Positions 35,501 through 42,962 of a stretch of DNA of 64,000 nt are shown here, piece after piece. The stretch spans positions 83,765 to 147,764 of the forward strand of contig NZ_QJJS01000004.1 of assembly GCF_003201595.1 (NCBI RefSeq), written 5' to 3'. The stretch is from Sphaerotilus hippei (GTDB taxonomy: Bacteria; Pseudomonadota; Gammaproteobacteria; Burkholderiales; Burkholderiaceae_C). Under the pieces are notes generated by a model, which saw nothing but the letters and a program-made list of their open reading frames with translations, was not told the origin of the DNA and did no database searches. The first letter of the stretch is position 1. Each line of letters opens with the position of its first letter. Position numbers and translations under genes: made by a program.

Positions 35501-35825
35501 GCACTACGAGATGCTCAAGCACACCGGCGAGTACCCGATCATCGGCGTCAACACCTTCCGCAACCCGCACGAAGACCCGAACCCGAAGCAGATCGAGCTG
35601 GCGCGCAGCACGACCGAGGAGAAGGAATCACAGCTGGCCCGGCTGGCCGATTTCCACGCCCGCCATGCGGCCGAATCAGCGGCCATGCTGAAGAGCCTGC
35701 AGCAGGCGGTGATCGACAACCAGAACGTGTTCAACGTGCTGATGGATGCGGTGCGTTGCTGCAGCCTGGGGCAGATCACCAACGCGCTGTTCGAGGTGGG
35801 CGGGCAGTACCGGCGCAGCATGTAG
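32535..35825 (+). CDS. icmF: Fused isobutyryl-CoA mutase (IcmF)
   Basis: A 1096-residue coenzyme B12-dependent mutase fused to its G-protein chaperone. Domains in order: B12-binding domain (about 18-150, with D30-G31-H32-D33 giving the lower axial His), MeaI-like GTPase (P-loop GTGGAGKS at 211-218, NKFD at 356-359) and the large (beta/alpha)8 mutase domain from about 530 to the end. It interconverts isobutyryl-CoA and butyryl-CoA, with possible activity on related branched acyl-CoAs. This fused form is typical of Burkholderiales and some other groups. Start at 32535 has RBS CAGGAGA; the frame is open 790 bp upstream, but that part is inside the divergent araC gene. A divergent AraC regulator and a downstream convergent cupin flank it. 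Not to be confused with the T6SS IcmF/TssM. Confidence 0.95.
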   Translation: MTDLSAEFKALAQYRPTHKVRFVTAASLFDGHDAAINIMRRILQGMGAEVIHLGHNRSVDEVVTAALQEDVQGIAVSSYQGGHNEYFSYMVELLKARGGEHIQVFGGGGGVIVPEEIKMLAGHGVRIFSPEDGQRMGLAGMIGEMVMRADRDLTGHAPTTLAAIQGHGEAAWRCLAQLITALENGKASAALVTELHAAAKLAKAPVLGITGTGGAGKSSLTDELIRRIRLDQDDALRIAVISIDPSRRKSGGALLGDRIRMNATGPWQNGQRVYVRSLATRDTGSEISAALPDVLAAAKVAGFDLVIVETSGIGQGDAAIVPLVDVPMYVMTPEFGAASQLEKIDMLDFAEFVAINKFDRKGAADALRDVAKQVQRNRNAFNVLPDQMPVFGTMASRFNDDGVTALYQAIKARLIERGLKLHDGRLPLVNTKHSTHQTPVVPASRTRYLAEISDSVRGYKARVRAQAKLARELQQLRSTAVMLAADDASKDGAKNTVLRLADERATRQDPAAKKLLDQWPEMQRAYAGDEYVVKIRDKEIRTNLVHTTLSGNKIRKVALPGFECHGELLKWLMLDNVPGSFPYTAGTFAFKREGEDPTRMFAGEGDAFRTNRRFKLVSEGLPAKRLSTAFDSVTLYGNDPDRRPDIYGKVGNSGVSIATLDDLKVLYSGFDLCDAATSVSMTINGPAPSILAMFMNAAIDQQIEKFTQQNGRAPTDTEIAKIREWAQANVRGTVQADILKEDQGQNTCIFSTEFSLKVMGDIAEYFVHHNVRNFYSVSISGYHIAEAGANPISQLAFTLSNGFTFVEAYLARGMHIDDFAPNLSFFFSNGMDPEYCVLGRVARRIWAVAMRDKYGANERSQKLKYHVQTSGRSLHAQEIQFNDIRTTLQALIAVYDNCNSLHTNAFDEAITTPTEDSVRRAMAIQLIINREWGLAKNENPNQGAFIIDELTELVEEAVLAEFEKIADRGGVLGAMETGYQRGKIQEESMHYEMLKHTGEYPIIGVNTFRNPHEDPNPKQIELARSTTEEKESQLARLADFHARHAAESAAMLKSLQQAVIDNQNVFNVLMDAVRCCSLGQITNALFEVGGQYRRSM

Positions 35826-35827
35826 AA

Positions 35828-35853
35828 CCGCTGCCGGACGGCCGGCGCAGCGG
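35828..35853. terminator. Stem-loop between icmF and cupin genes
   Basis: Arms CCGCTGC (35828-35834) and GCAGCGG (35847-35853) pair perfectly; the inner bases cggacggccggc can extend the stem with a bulge. It sits 2 bp after the mutase stop and 2 bp before the end of the convergent cupin gene, as expected for a two-way terminator without a T-tract. Confidence 0.45.
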
Positions 35854-35855
35854 GC

Positions 35856-36347
35856 TCAGCGAGCCGGGAACAGGTGGCGCCAGGCCAGCACCAGCGGGCC
35901 AGGGTGCTGCAGCTTGAACACCTTCTTGGCGTGCTCGGGCACGTGCCAGACGGCCTTCGTGCCGGCGTGGAAGACAGCGGTGTGACCCGGGTCGAGCACG
36001 AAGCGCCGGCCCAGGTATTCCACCTCGACCCGACCTTCGAGCAGGTGCACCGTCTCGTCGAGACCGAAGGTCCATTCGAAGGTCGTCGGGCCGTCACAGG
36101 CCCACAGACCGGTGATGCTGCGTCCGTCCGCCGAGCGGGCGGTCTCCACCGCCCTGAAATTGGGGGTGCCCGATTTCACCCATGACGGGTCGACGTTGAA
36201 GGCCGCCATCGGACGGTGCTGCGTCCCGGACGAGGGAGGCGCCGCCTGCTGCAGGTAGTGCCACGCATCCCACAGCACGGCGGCCGTCAGCGCGATGACC
36301 GCACCGATGACCATGGCGACAAGATTCTTCAGGTGCGGCTGCTGCAT
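35856..36347 (-). CDS. Membrane-anchored cupin-domain protein
   Basis: A 163-residue protein with one N-terminal membrane helix (residues about 9-28, VAMVIGAVIALTAAVLWDAW) and a C-terminal cupin barrel of the DUF861/EutQ-like type: ITGLWACDGPTTFEWTFGLDETVHLLEGRVEVEYLGRRFVLDPGHTAVFHAGTKAVWHVPE. The metal-type His and Glu residues are in DETVHLLEG and a later HVPE. The ligand is unknown. It is convergent with icmF; nothing ties it to the mutase except position. Confidence 0.75.
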   Translation of the reverse strand: MQQPHLKNLVAMVIGAVIALTAAVLWDAWHYLQQAAPPSSGTQHRPMAAFNVDPSWVKSGTPNFRAVETARSADGRSITGLWACDGPTTFEWTFGLDETVHLLEGRVEVEYLGRRFVLDPGHTAVFHAGTKAVWHVPEHAKKVFKLQHPGPLVLAWRHLFPAR

Positions 36348-36453
36348 GTGCGGATTCTAGGAACGGGCCCGTGGCAGACGAAGCGCCGAGCAGGCCGGCT
36401 TTTGCACGCCTGTTGTGCCCGAGCGGGCACCGCCAACGCCATCGCACGCGCCA

Positions 36454-38523
36454 TCAGGCCTTCCTGCCCCCCCAGAATCGACCGACGGCACGCATGCGAC
36501 GCTTGTCCTCGGTGCTGACGTAGACCGTCGTGGTCGCCAGCGAGGCATGCCCCAGGTTCTGCTGGGCGATCTCGATGGGCATGCCTGCGGCGATCGCGTG
36601 GCTGGCGTGCGAATGGCGCAGCCAGTGGGTGCTGGCGCGGGCCAGGCGATCGGCACCACGCGTGTCGCCCCGGGCCTGCAGCACCGCGGCGCAGTCGGTG
36701 AAGAAGGCCTTGATCTGGTCGTACAGCGTGCTGGCCGCGATGCCCTGGCGGGGATCGGCAGGCGAGCACCCCCTCAGCCCCGGCGCCCGCTCGGCGATGT
36801 CGCTGGCCTGGCCCAGCAGATGAGCCCCCCGGTTGCTCGCATGCTCGGGGTCGGCGTCCAGCCCCCTGGACAACAGGTAGGCCGAGAGCTGGCCGATGAC
36901 CTCGGCGGGCACCGGCACCTGGCGCAGCTTGCGCCCCTTGCCCACCACCCGCAGCACCCAGCCCTCGAGCGGCTCGTCATCGTCGAGGTCGGGCGGATAC
37001 TCGACCCAGCTCAGGTCGTCGACGGTGGCCGCCGTCACCTCCGACAGGCGCAGCCCGGTCGCATAGAGCAGGTGCACGGCCAAGCCCAGCCGCCGCTGGG
37101 CGGACGTGCCGGATCGCTGCTCGAGCCGCTCGCGCACGAAGTGCCACTGCGCCACCGTCAGGCTGCGCCCGGCGTTCAGGCTCGGCGCGCCGGCGCGGGG
37201 CACCCCGACCGCGGACCAGGGGTTGCCCATCAGGTAGTTCTGGTCGACCAGGAATCCGTAGAGGTTCTTCAGGATGGTCAGCGCCTGACGCTGCGCCGAG
37301 GCCGACAGCGGCCCCTCGAACGGCCGCCACAGCGGCGACCAGCGTTCGCGCGAGCGCTCGCCGCACCAGCGGCTGCGGGGCTGGGGATCGGCCAGGAAGT
37401 CGCGGAACTCGAGGCAGTCCTCATGGTTCATCGACGACAGCGCCTTGCCCTTGTGCACGATCGCCCAGAGCAGGAAACGCTCGGCCTCCTTGCGGTAGGC
37501 CCGCTGGGTGCTGGACAGGCAGCGCAGCCAGTCATCGTCCTGTGCCACCCCGGCGTCGCGCTGGCGCCGGCCCGCCTGGAGCCGCGCCTTCTGCTCCGGG
37601 CTCAGGCCGTGCTTGGAACGCAGCCACGCCAGGATGGCCTGGTGATCGTTGTCCGCGCGCAGCAGGCACTGCGCCTGCGGACGGCGGTAGAGCCCCTGGC
37701 GCCCGTCGAGCGCGGCCGGCACGATGAACTTCTCCAGCGGCAGGATCGCCGTGGCCGGGGCGACCACCGCCGCGAGCTCGTGCGTGTAGAGCTGACGGCG
37801 AGCCAGATCGACATGCGGCCCGACGGCCAGGCCGAGGCTGGCCTCGTGGCGACGCAGCCAGTCCAGGATGCGCCGGGCCTTGCCCTGCCCGATGGCGGCG
37901 ATGCCCGCATGCCAGCCCCGCCCCACGCCGTTGATGCGCTCGATCAACTGGGCCAGCGTGAACAGGTCGACCGCCTCGAGGCGGCGGGCCAGCGCCGGAT
38001 GCAGCCAGGCGGCCACCGCGTCACCGGCAGCCGGTGGACGGGCCACCAGATCCTCCAGCCAGCGCAGCGCCTCGAGCTGCCGGGCAATCAAGCGACCCCG
38101 ACGCTGCAGGCGCTGGGACAGCCGGCCGTACCGCTGCTGGTAGGCGGCGACCTGCTCGGCCTGGGACTGATCCTCGAAGCCATGCTCGTGCGCGAACTCC
38201 TCGAGATCGGGCAGGCGCTGGGCCGGCTCGGTCAGCGTCGCCACGTCGATGCGCACCAGCCGGGCCGTGCCAGGGCGATCCTCGCGCCGGGCCGCGGCCG
38301 CGAACTCGTCGCGGATCCAGGCGATGGTCGAGCGCACCAGACGCTGGTCGGTGGCCTCGCCTTCGACGCCCAGGTAACGCTCCCAGCTGTGCCGCAGGTC
38401 CAGGCCCTGCACGACCGCCCGCATGAACGCGAAATGATCGGCGCCGAGCTTGCGCGCCCGCGGATCGGCCCGCCGGAGTGGGGCAACCCCGTCAGCGCTG
38501 CCCATGGAAAAGTCCTGTCGCAT
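36454..38523 (-). CDS. Large tyrosine recombinase/integrase next to parAB
   Basis: A 689-residue site-specific recombinase. The C-terminal catalytic domain has the full set: Arg in ATGLRLSEVTAA, Lys in VVGKGRKLRQVPV, HWLRHSHASHA (about residue 631 on), LGHASLATTTVYVS (His in GHAS, Tyr nucleophile at about 667). The N-terminal 330 residues are unusually long for XerC/D (about 300 aa in total) and carry a central SAM-like DNA-binding segment (RAYRKEAERFLLWAIVHKGKALSSMNHEDCLEFRDFL). Long recombinases of this type are found next to parA, parB and rep genes of Burkholderiales plasmids, where dimer resolution is a likely role (inference). A 7-10-7 inverted repeat lies 58 bp upstream of its start. 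Alternative start 38505. Confidence 0.9.
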   Translation of the reverse strand: MRQDFSMGSADGVAPLRRADPRARKLGADHFAFMRAVVQGLDLRHSWERYLGVEGEATDQRLVRSTIAWIRDEFAAAARREDRPGTARLVRIDVATLTEPAQRLPDLEEFAHEHGFEDQSQAEQVAAYQQRYGRLSQRLQRRGRLIARQLEALRWLEDLVARPPAAGDAVAAWLHPALARRLEAVDLFTLAQLIERINGVGRGWHAGIAAIGQGKARRILDWLRRHEASLGLAVGPHVDLARRQLYTHELAAVVAPATAILPLEKFIVPAALDGRQGLYRRPQAQCLLRADNDHQAILAWLRSKHGLSPEQKARLQAGRRQRDAGVAQDDDWLRCLSSTQRAYRKEAERFLLWAIVHKGKALSSMNHEDCLEFRDFLADPQPRSRWCGERSRERWSPLWRPFEGPLSASAQRQALTILKNLYGFLVDQNYLMGNPWSAVGVPRAGAPSLNAGRSLTVAQWHFVRERLEQRSGTSAQRRLGLAVHLLYATGLRLSEVTAATVDDLSWVEYPPDLDDDEPLEGWVLRVVGKGRKLRQVPVPAEVIGQLSAYLLSRGLDADPEHASNRGAHLLGQASDIAERAPGLRGCSPADPRQGIAASTLYDQIKAFFTDCAAVLQARGDTRGADRLARASTHWLRHSHASHAIAAGMPIEIAQQNLGHASLATTTVYVSTEDKRRMRAVGRFWGGRKA

Positions 38524-38580
38524 CAGTCACCTGGCCGATTGTGGTGCACGCAAGTCCGATTTGTCGATGATTTTTCAGCC

Positions 38581-38604
38581 GCATGATAAGGATAGTAATC
38601 ATGC
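38581..38604. other. Candidate recombination site GCATGAT-N10-ATCATGC
   Basis: A perfect inverted repeat, GCATGAT (38581-38587) and ATCATGC (38598-38604), around the 10-bp spacer AAGGATAGTA. It lies 58 bp upstream of the recombinase start in a locally A+T-rich stretch. The geometry resembles simple tyrosine recombinase crossover sites; it could also be an operator for the recombinase gene. Inference only. Confidence 0.35.
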
Positions 38605-39896
38605 ACATGAAAGCACTCCAAATTCTGCTCGAACAACCCGTGGGAGCCAGGAAAGACCGGCAGGCTTCACCACCGCTCGCGGCATGCTCAGACCCTGTCG
38701 CCCGACGTGAGGACCGATCGTGAACAGTGGGGCCGGATTCGACGGTCATCCCCGATCCACCGGAGATTGGCGCTCAGCATCCGGCATGGGGCCCACACGG
38801 CGGCGCCCGACGGGGCGCACCCGGGTCTGCATCAAACGGGCTGTCCGCCATTGGCGCCTGCGGCCTCGCGCCCTCCCCGGCAACGCGCGGCTCTGGTGCA
38901 AGACCCGGGGCCACACGACGCTCGAATGGCGAGCCCGGCGGCCCGACGCACTGACTGCGTGGAAGTCCTCGTCCCTTGCAGACCACGCACACGAAGATCC
39001 GCTGGAGGGGGATGCGCCTGATCTCTCCTGGTGGACACTCGCCGAAGGCCAGCGCCGATTCTCATCGCGGCAGACACCGCAGCCCCCGGGACACCAGAAG
39101 GCAAGCCGGCGACATGGCCGACCGGTGACCTCGAACGGCAGCACTCGCTCGTCGCCAGGACGGCTGGCGTAGCCTCACCCAGCTTTTCGCCCAAGGGAGA
39201 AGGAGTACCGGTCCCTGCCCATTCACCAGTTCCAGGGCGAGCGCAGGCCATCGCCATGCCGTTCTGTCAGCGTTCCCGGGAACAGGACCAGACAGAATCT
39301 CGGCAACATCCGCGGGACCAGCCACAGCCAAGACATGGCCGATCCGGCACCGGCCCCTCTGAGCGTCGCCCACGGGCTCACGACACTGATCGCTCAGCCG
39401 GCCGACTCACCCGATGCAGGGCCGGCTTCTGCGGTTCATGCCACGGCGAGAAGCTCTGGATGTGCGACGATCCGAGGCAAGTCCGAGGCGTGACAGTCGA
39501 TCAGCAGCACCAAAGTCTGCACACCATCTCTGGGCAGCGGAAGTCCATCACCGCCGCCACGATGAATGCGTGCGACGGAAAGACCCCCCGCGCAAGCTCC
39601 GGCAGCTCTTCCCTGGTGCAGGATGGTGAAGCTCTGCCGATGGCTTCGCGCTGGCGCTCAGGGCGATCGTGTTGCGTTCATTCGCAGCCAGGTTCATGCG
39701 ACAACGCCGGGCCCGGAGCGCTTCACGGTGCTTGATTCGAAGGACGGTCACTCAGGTCTTCGAAGCACAAGCGCAGGAGGCCGTCCACCGCACGGCCAAC
39801 AAGGTGGCCGAGCCCGCTGAGGACAGTTCACCGCCATGCGCCTGCCCACGGTTTCCGCAACGCCAGGACTGCCGACCCTCGTGAGCCACGTGCATC

Positions 39897-39925
39897 GGCA
39901 GGGGTGGAACCGTTCCACCCCTGCC
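39897..39925. other. parS-like palindrome 1
   Basis: A 29-bp perfect palindrome with 14-bp arms around a central C at 39911 (core arms GGGGTGGAAC and GTTCCACCCC). Two nearly identical copies lie at 39968 and 40202. It sits downstream of parB, where partition sites are often found. Assignment as a ParB-binding site is inferred from symmetry, repetition and position. Confidence 0.65.
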
Positions 39926-39965
39926 CACCCTCCACCGCGGTCCATCGATGTTCTGGAGACAAAAA

Positions 39966-39992
39966 AAGGGGGTGGAACGGTTCCACCCCCTT
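39966..39992. terminator. parS-like palindrome 2, also terminator of parAB
   Basis: A 27-bp perfect palindrome (13-bp arms, centre 39979) of the same family as the sites at 39911 and 40213. On the - strand it is followed at once by a run of seven T (plus-strand A run at 39961-39967), so for transcripts of parA-parB it has the form of an intrinsic terminator. It lies 36 bp after the parB stop. It could serve both as ParB site and terminator. Confidence 0.55.
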
Positions 39993-40002
39993 GCTGCGAA
40001 CA

Positions 40003-40023
40003 AGCTCCGAGCTGATCGGAGCT
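40003..40023 (-). terminator. Stem-loop immediately after parB
   Basis: Arms AGCTCCGA (40003-40010) and TCGGAGCT (40016-40023) pair perfectly across a 5-base loop, ending 5 bp from the parB stop codon (40029-40031). It lies just in front of the palindrome with the T-run and may stabilise the parAB transcript end. Confidence 0.4.
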
Positions 40024-40028
40024 GAAGA

Positions 40029-41129
40029 TCAAGGCTGAGGTTTCTGGAGCATCCGGATGAAATCTTCCATCGCCCGCCCGAGTCGAGGCAGGCTCTCACC
40101 CGGCACCACACCCGCATCGATGCTCACGGTGATGGCGCCCTTGGGCGTCATCTCGATCACGCCGACGGCCAGTCCATCGACCTCGAGCCTGCAGGTCGGC
40201 AGGGGGTGGAACGGTTCCACCCCCTTCGTGCCCGCCTGGCTCAGTTGCTCGAAGACGGCCTTGGCCGTGACCTTGCCTTTCTGCTTCGCCAGATCCCTGG
40301 CGCGTTGCAAGACAACCTCCGGATGCGCGGAATATGCGTCCGCCAGTGGCTTGGCCCAGCGGAACTGCAGGTCCAGCGGAGACGGGAAGGCGTTCACCAG
40401 CGCCTCGGGCAGATCGGCCAGCGCGAGGGCCTTGCCCAGCGCACTCAGGTCGACGCCGATGGCCTCCGCCAGGCGGCGATTGGAGGGGAACAGGCCCTGC
40501 TTGAGGGCTCGGCGGTACATGACCCCCTGCTCCCAGGCCGACAGATCCTTGCGGGCCCGATTCTCGCGGTCCATCTCGACGAAGAGCGTGCGGTCATCCA
40601 GGTTCTCGACCACGGCCAGGACCGGCAGGCCCAGCTCCAGGCAGGCCTGGTGGCGCCGGTGACCGAACACGATCTCGTAGGACGCTGGTGCGTCCTGGGC
40701 GGCCGCGATGGCCCGCACCTTGATGGGCTGCACGTTGCCGCCCGCACTGGCGATCTCGGACTTGAGCTGCTGGAACTCGGCCGTCGAGAAGCTCAACTCA
40801 TGCCGATTGGCAAACCGGCTGCGGATGACCAGGTGGGGATCGATGGAGCGTGTCGCCTTCGCGCCTTCCCACTGCTGCAGGTCTCCCAGCGCATCACCGA
40901 GCTGGTTCTTCAGGCTGGCCGCCTCGGCCGCCCGCAGGCGCAGTTCCTCGTTCTCCTTGAGCAGTTCCGAGCGGGCATCGTTGGCGTAGGCCATCATCGC
41001 CCCCGGTGCCGTCTTGGGGCGTGGTGCGGCTTCGGCCACGGGTGTCGCCTCGACGCCCGGCATGCCGGGCAGGCCGCTGAAGTTGAGCCGTGCAGCCTTC
41101 ACGGACAGCTTGTTCTCTCTCGTTGCCAT
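40029..41129 (-). CDS. parB: ParB-family partition protein
   Basis: A 366-residue ParB. The N-terminal part is a linker with a coiled-coil-like stretch (ARSELLKENEELRLRAAEAASLKNQLGDAL). The central ParB/Srx domain includes VQPIKVRAI and YEIVFGHRRHQACLELGLPVLAVVE (GHRRH at 156-160, the CTP-binding arginine patch); the HTH lies in SAWEQGVMYRRALKQGLFPSNRRLAEAIGVDLSALGKALALADLP. The C-terminal third would dimerise. It binds centromere sites and loads partition complexes, working with ParA, whose stop is 1 bp upstream of this start. One parS-like palindrome lies inside its own gene at codons about 302-310 (VEPFHPL). Confidence 0.94.
   Translation of the reverse strand: MATRENKLSVKAARLNFSGLPGMPGVEATPVAEAAPRPKTAPGAMMAYANDARSELLKENEELRLRAAEAASLKNQLGDALGDLQQWEGAKATRSIDPHLVIRSRFANRHELSFSTAEFQQLKSEIASAGGNVQPIKVRAIAAAQDAPASYEIVFGHRRHQACLELGLPVLAVVENLDDRTLFVEMDRENRARKDLSAWEQGVMYRRALKQGLFPSNRRLAEAIGVDLSALGKALALADLPEALVNAFPSPLDLQFRWAKPLADAYSAHPEVVLQRARDLAKQKGKVTAKAVFEQLSQAGTKGVEPFHPLPTCRLEVDGLAVGVIEMTPKGAITVSIDAGVVPGESLPRLGRAMEDFIRMLQKPQP
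40201..40225. other. parS-like palindrome 3, inside parB
   Basis: A perfect 25-bp palindrome with 12-bp arms, central G at 40213 (core GGGGGTGGAAC and GTTCCACCCCC), nearly identical to the sites centred at 39911 and 39979. It is within the coding sequence of parB, in the linker to the C-terminal domain, where it encodes KGVEPFHPL. Copies of a symmetric site in and after parB strongly suggest a ParB target. Confidence 0.65.
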
Positions 41130-41130
41130 C

Positions 41131-42327
41131 TCAGCCTCCGAACTGCTCGACCTGGTTGGCCCACACCGCCTCGATCTGCTGCTCGATCAGCTCGCACATC
41201 CGGTCGTAGGCATCCCGTGCACGAGCGAAGGTCCTGGCGTTCATCGAACCCCGCGGCAGGTCGTAGACGGTGCCGAATTCGGCCGCCGCGGTGGCGGTCA
41301 CGGCCGTCTTCGGGATCTCGATGGGCAGCACCTTCTCGGTGTAGCCCTCGAGCACCCATTGCCGGACGACCGAGCTGGCCGCATCCGTCGATTCGACGCG
41401 TGACAGCAGCACGTCGATGAACTCGAAGGTCTTGTCCTGTCCGCGGCTGCGGATCAGCTGGTTGCACAGGTCGCTGAAGAGATCCCAGAACTGGGCGGAG
41501 CTGGCGAAATCCAGCGCCGACGGTGGCAAGGGCATCAGCACACCGTCGGCGGCCATCAGCGCATTGATGGTCACGTAGGACAGCGCTGGAGGGGTGTCGA
41601 TGACGATCACGTCGTAATCGGCTCGAGCCTGGTCCAGCCCGCGGTCCAGGCAGCGCCAGAACTCGAAACCCGGATCCTTGGTCTGGCGAGCGGGCAGGGC
41701 GAACTCGGCGCCGAACAGCAGCGGAGCCGCGCAGACCAGGTCGATGCCCGGCCAGTAGCTCTTGCGCACGGCATAGCTCAGGTCATCATGTTCACCCGCG
41801 AACAGCAGCATGGCCGTGTCCTCCTGCTCGACCTCGGCGTCGGGCAGCACGCCGAACAGCGTCGTCGCCGACCCCTGCGGGTCGAGGTCGAGCAGCAGCA
41901 CCTTGTGGCCACGCATCGACAAGCCCTGCGCCAGCGTCACGGCCGAGGTGGTCTTGGCCACCCCACCCTTGAAGTTGGCCACGGTGATCGTGATGGCGGC
42001 AGTGTTGGCCGGGCGCAGATGGGCGCTGCGGAACTCCCTGACCCACACCTGGGCATCGGCCATGCTCCATTCCCGTCGGTTGCCCGACATCGTGCCTTCA
42101 GGAAGATCACCCCGAGTCAGTCGATAGGAGATCTTGCTCTTGTCGACATTGCACAGCGCTGCCAGCTGTGCGGCGCTGACGGCGGGGGCGCACTTGGTGG
42201 CCGAGGGTGGCAGCATGGCTTCCCGGATCTGTCCCATCATGGCAGCGATCCGGGCGGCCTGCAGTTCGATGTCTGCCAGTGACTGTCGTTTGATGGGGGC
42301 TCTGGTCGTGCGCAGTGGGTCGCTCAT
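41131..42327 (-). CDS. parA: ParA-family partition ATPase
   Basis: A 398-residue ParA with an N-terminal HTH (residues about 48-98, SAAQLAALCNVDKSKISYRLTRGDLPEGTMSGNRREW), i.e. the large plasmid type (Ia) that also represses its own operon. The deviant Walker A is KGGVAKTT at 120-127, the Walker A' DLDPQGSAT and Walker B VIVIDTPPALS follow. It drives replicon segregation together with ParB. Start ATG at 42327 (MSDPLRTTRAP) was chosen since the open upstream part includes the regulatory region. The parA-parB operon is divergent from the rep gene with the origin between them. Confidence 0.94.
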   Translation of the reverse strand: MSDPLRTTRAPIKRQSLADIELQAARIAAMMGQIREAMLPPSATKCAPAVSAAQLAALCNVDKSKISYRLTRGDLPEGTMSGNRREWSMADAQVWVREFRSAHLRPANTAAITITVANFKGGVAKTTSAVTLAQGLSMRGHKVLLLDLDPQGSATTLFGVLPDAEVEQEDTAMLLFAGEHDDLSYAVRKSYWPGIDLVCAAPLLFGAEFALPARQTKDPGFEFWRCLDRGLDQARADYDVIVIDTPPALSYVTINALMAADGVLMPLPPSALDFASSAQFWDLFSDLCNQLIRSRGQDKTFEFIDVLLSRVESTDAASSVVRQWVLEGYTEKVLPIEIPKTAVTATAAAEFGTVYDLPRGSMNARTFARARDAYDRMCELIEQQIEAVWANQVEQFGG

Positions 42328-42348
42328 GAGGTGTCTGGTCCTGGTTCC

Positions 42349-42368
42349 GTCCGCTCCGTCTGGCGGAC
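42349..42368. promoter_or_regulatory. Inverted repeat in front of parA
   Basis: GTCCGC (42349-42354) and GCGGAC (42363-42368) form a 6-bp inverted repeat with an 8-bp spacer, 22 bp upstream of the parA start. Since ParA of this type usually represses its own promoter through the N-terminal HTH, this is a candidate operator. A possible -10 (GATAAT on the - strand) is just upstream. Confidence 0.35.
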
Positions 42369-42529
42369 AACAATTGATTATCAGCCGAGTCGACAGAAAA
42401 TCGCACAACTTCAGATGAAGCGTCTGTCTTGATGCGCTTCTGTGCGGCTTCAGGCTCCTGTTCTTGTCTTCTTTCAAGCTTCCCGTGGAGATTCAAGAAG
42501 AACTTAAATACATTAAAGAGATTAAGCCT

Positions 42530-42538
42530 TGTGGATAA
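42530..42538 (-). other. DnaA box (perfect)
   Basis: TGTGGATAA on the + strand, i.e. TTATCCACA on the - strand, an exact match to the DnaA consensus. It lies in the A+T-rich part of the origin, 54 bp before the first iteron. A second site, TGTGGACAA at 42710-42718, differs by one base. Confidence 0.75.
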
Positions 42539-42591
42539 CGTTCAAATTTCATTGAAAATCAAAGGCTTGCGCTTTTTGCGACGGAACTTTC

Positions 42592-42671
42592 GTCCAGCTT
42601 CTACCCGCTTGCGTCCCTGATCTAACCGCATCCGTCCATGTCTTGCCCGGAAGGTGTCCGGCTGCTACCCG
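42592..42671 (+). repeat. Iteron block I (four 16-bp iterons)
   Basis: Direct repeats with consensus GTCCAnnnTCTACCCG: 42592-42607, 42613-42628, 42634-42649 and 42656-42671. Starts are 21, 21 and 22 bp apart, two helical turns, so all lie on one face of the DNA. A degenerate fifth unit (GTCCCGGCGGCCCGG) may follow at 42675. Their role as binding sites for the Rep protein encoded at 42963 is inferred. Confidence 0.85.
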
Positions 42672-42744
42672 GTGGTCCCGGCGGCCCGGTCTATCGGGGC
42701 TGTGGAGGCTGTGGACAAGCCAGGTGATCGGATTTTCGAGAACT

Positions 42745-42902
42745 GACCATGTTTTACCCGGGTAATTCATGCGATGGCCAGGGGGCAGATGCATCGATCT
42801 GTCCATGATCTACCCGGTGCTGCCAGGCGACTTCGCTCCATCTGTCCACCTTCTAACCGGTCCTCTCGGCAGAGGAGGGGCGAAATGTCCAGCTTCTGCC
42901 CG
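42745..42902 (+). repeat. Iteron block II (four 16-bp iterons, wider spacing)
   Basis: The same repeat at 42745-42760 (with GACC), 42801-42816, 42844-42859 and 42887-42902. Spacings are 56, 43 and 43 bp; 43 is twice the 21.5-bp period of block I, so phasing is kept for the last three. The last copy is 60 bp from the rep start and may also regulate rep transcription. Confidence 0.8.
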
Positions 42903-42962
42903 GTCTTGCAGTCGAAACTCGAGTGGAATTGCGTCCAATCGTCGACGGACATATCATCGGAC

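Larger units (their letters stand above)
38524..40028. other. 1.5-kb gene-poor region between recombinase and parB
   Basis: No convincing gene. The longest open frames (for example about 38720-39172 and 39031-39735 on +) have Arg/Ser/Pro-rich, repeat-free translations without family marks, and overlap each other in several frames. Base composition is lower in GC than the neighbouring genes. It contains the inverted repeat at 38581-38604, two parS-like palindromes (39897-39925, 39966-39992) and a stem-loop at 40003-40023. It may be a centromere-like or recombination-rich spacer. Confidence 0.6.
42490..42962. other. Replication origin region (oriV): DnaA box, A+T-rich stretch, iterons
   Basis: A 473-bp non-coding stretch between parA and rep with the layout of an iteron-controlled plasmid origin. 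In order: A+T-rich sequence (about 42490-42580, far below the GC of the window), a consensus DnaA box on the - strand (42530-42538), four iterons at 42592-42671, a near-consensus DnaA box at 42710-42718, four more iterons at 42745-42902 and then the rep start at 42963. Rep binding to iterons with DnaA help to open the A+T-rich DNA is the known mechanism for this class. Confidence 0.85.

Noticed and set aside
39169..39202. Segment reading CCTCACCC...AAGGGAGAAGG that resembles dispersed intergenic REP-type repeats
   Set aside because: Only one copy was found in the window, so it could not be confirmed as a repeat.
39031..39735. 234-codon open frame on + in the gene-poor region
   Set aside because: Sequence is Arg/Ser/Pro-rich, without recognisable domain or ribosome site, and overlaps other equally poor frames.
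42774..42962. Upstream extension of the Rep reading frame
   Set aside because: It overlaps three iterons and lacks conserved Rep sequence, so ATG at 42963 was used as the start.
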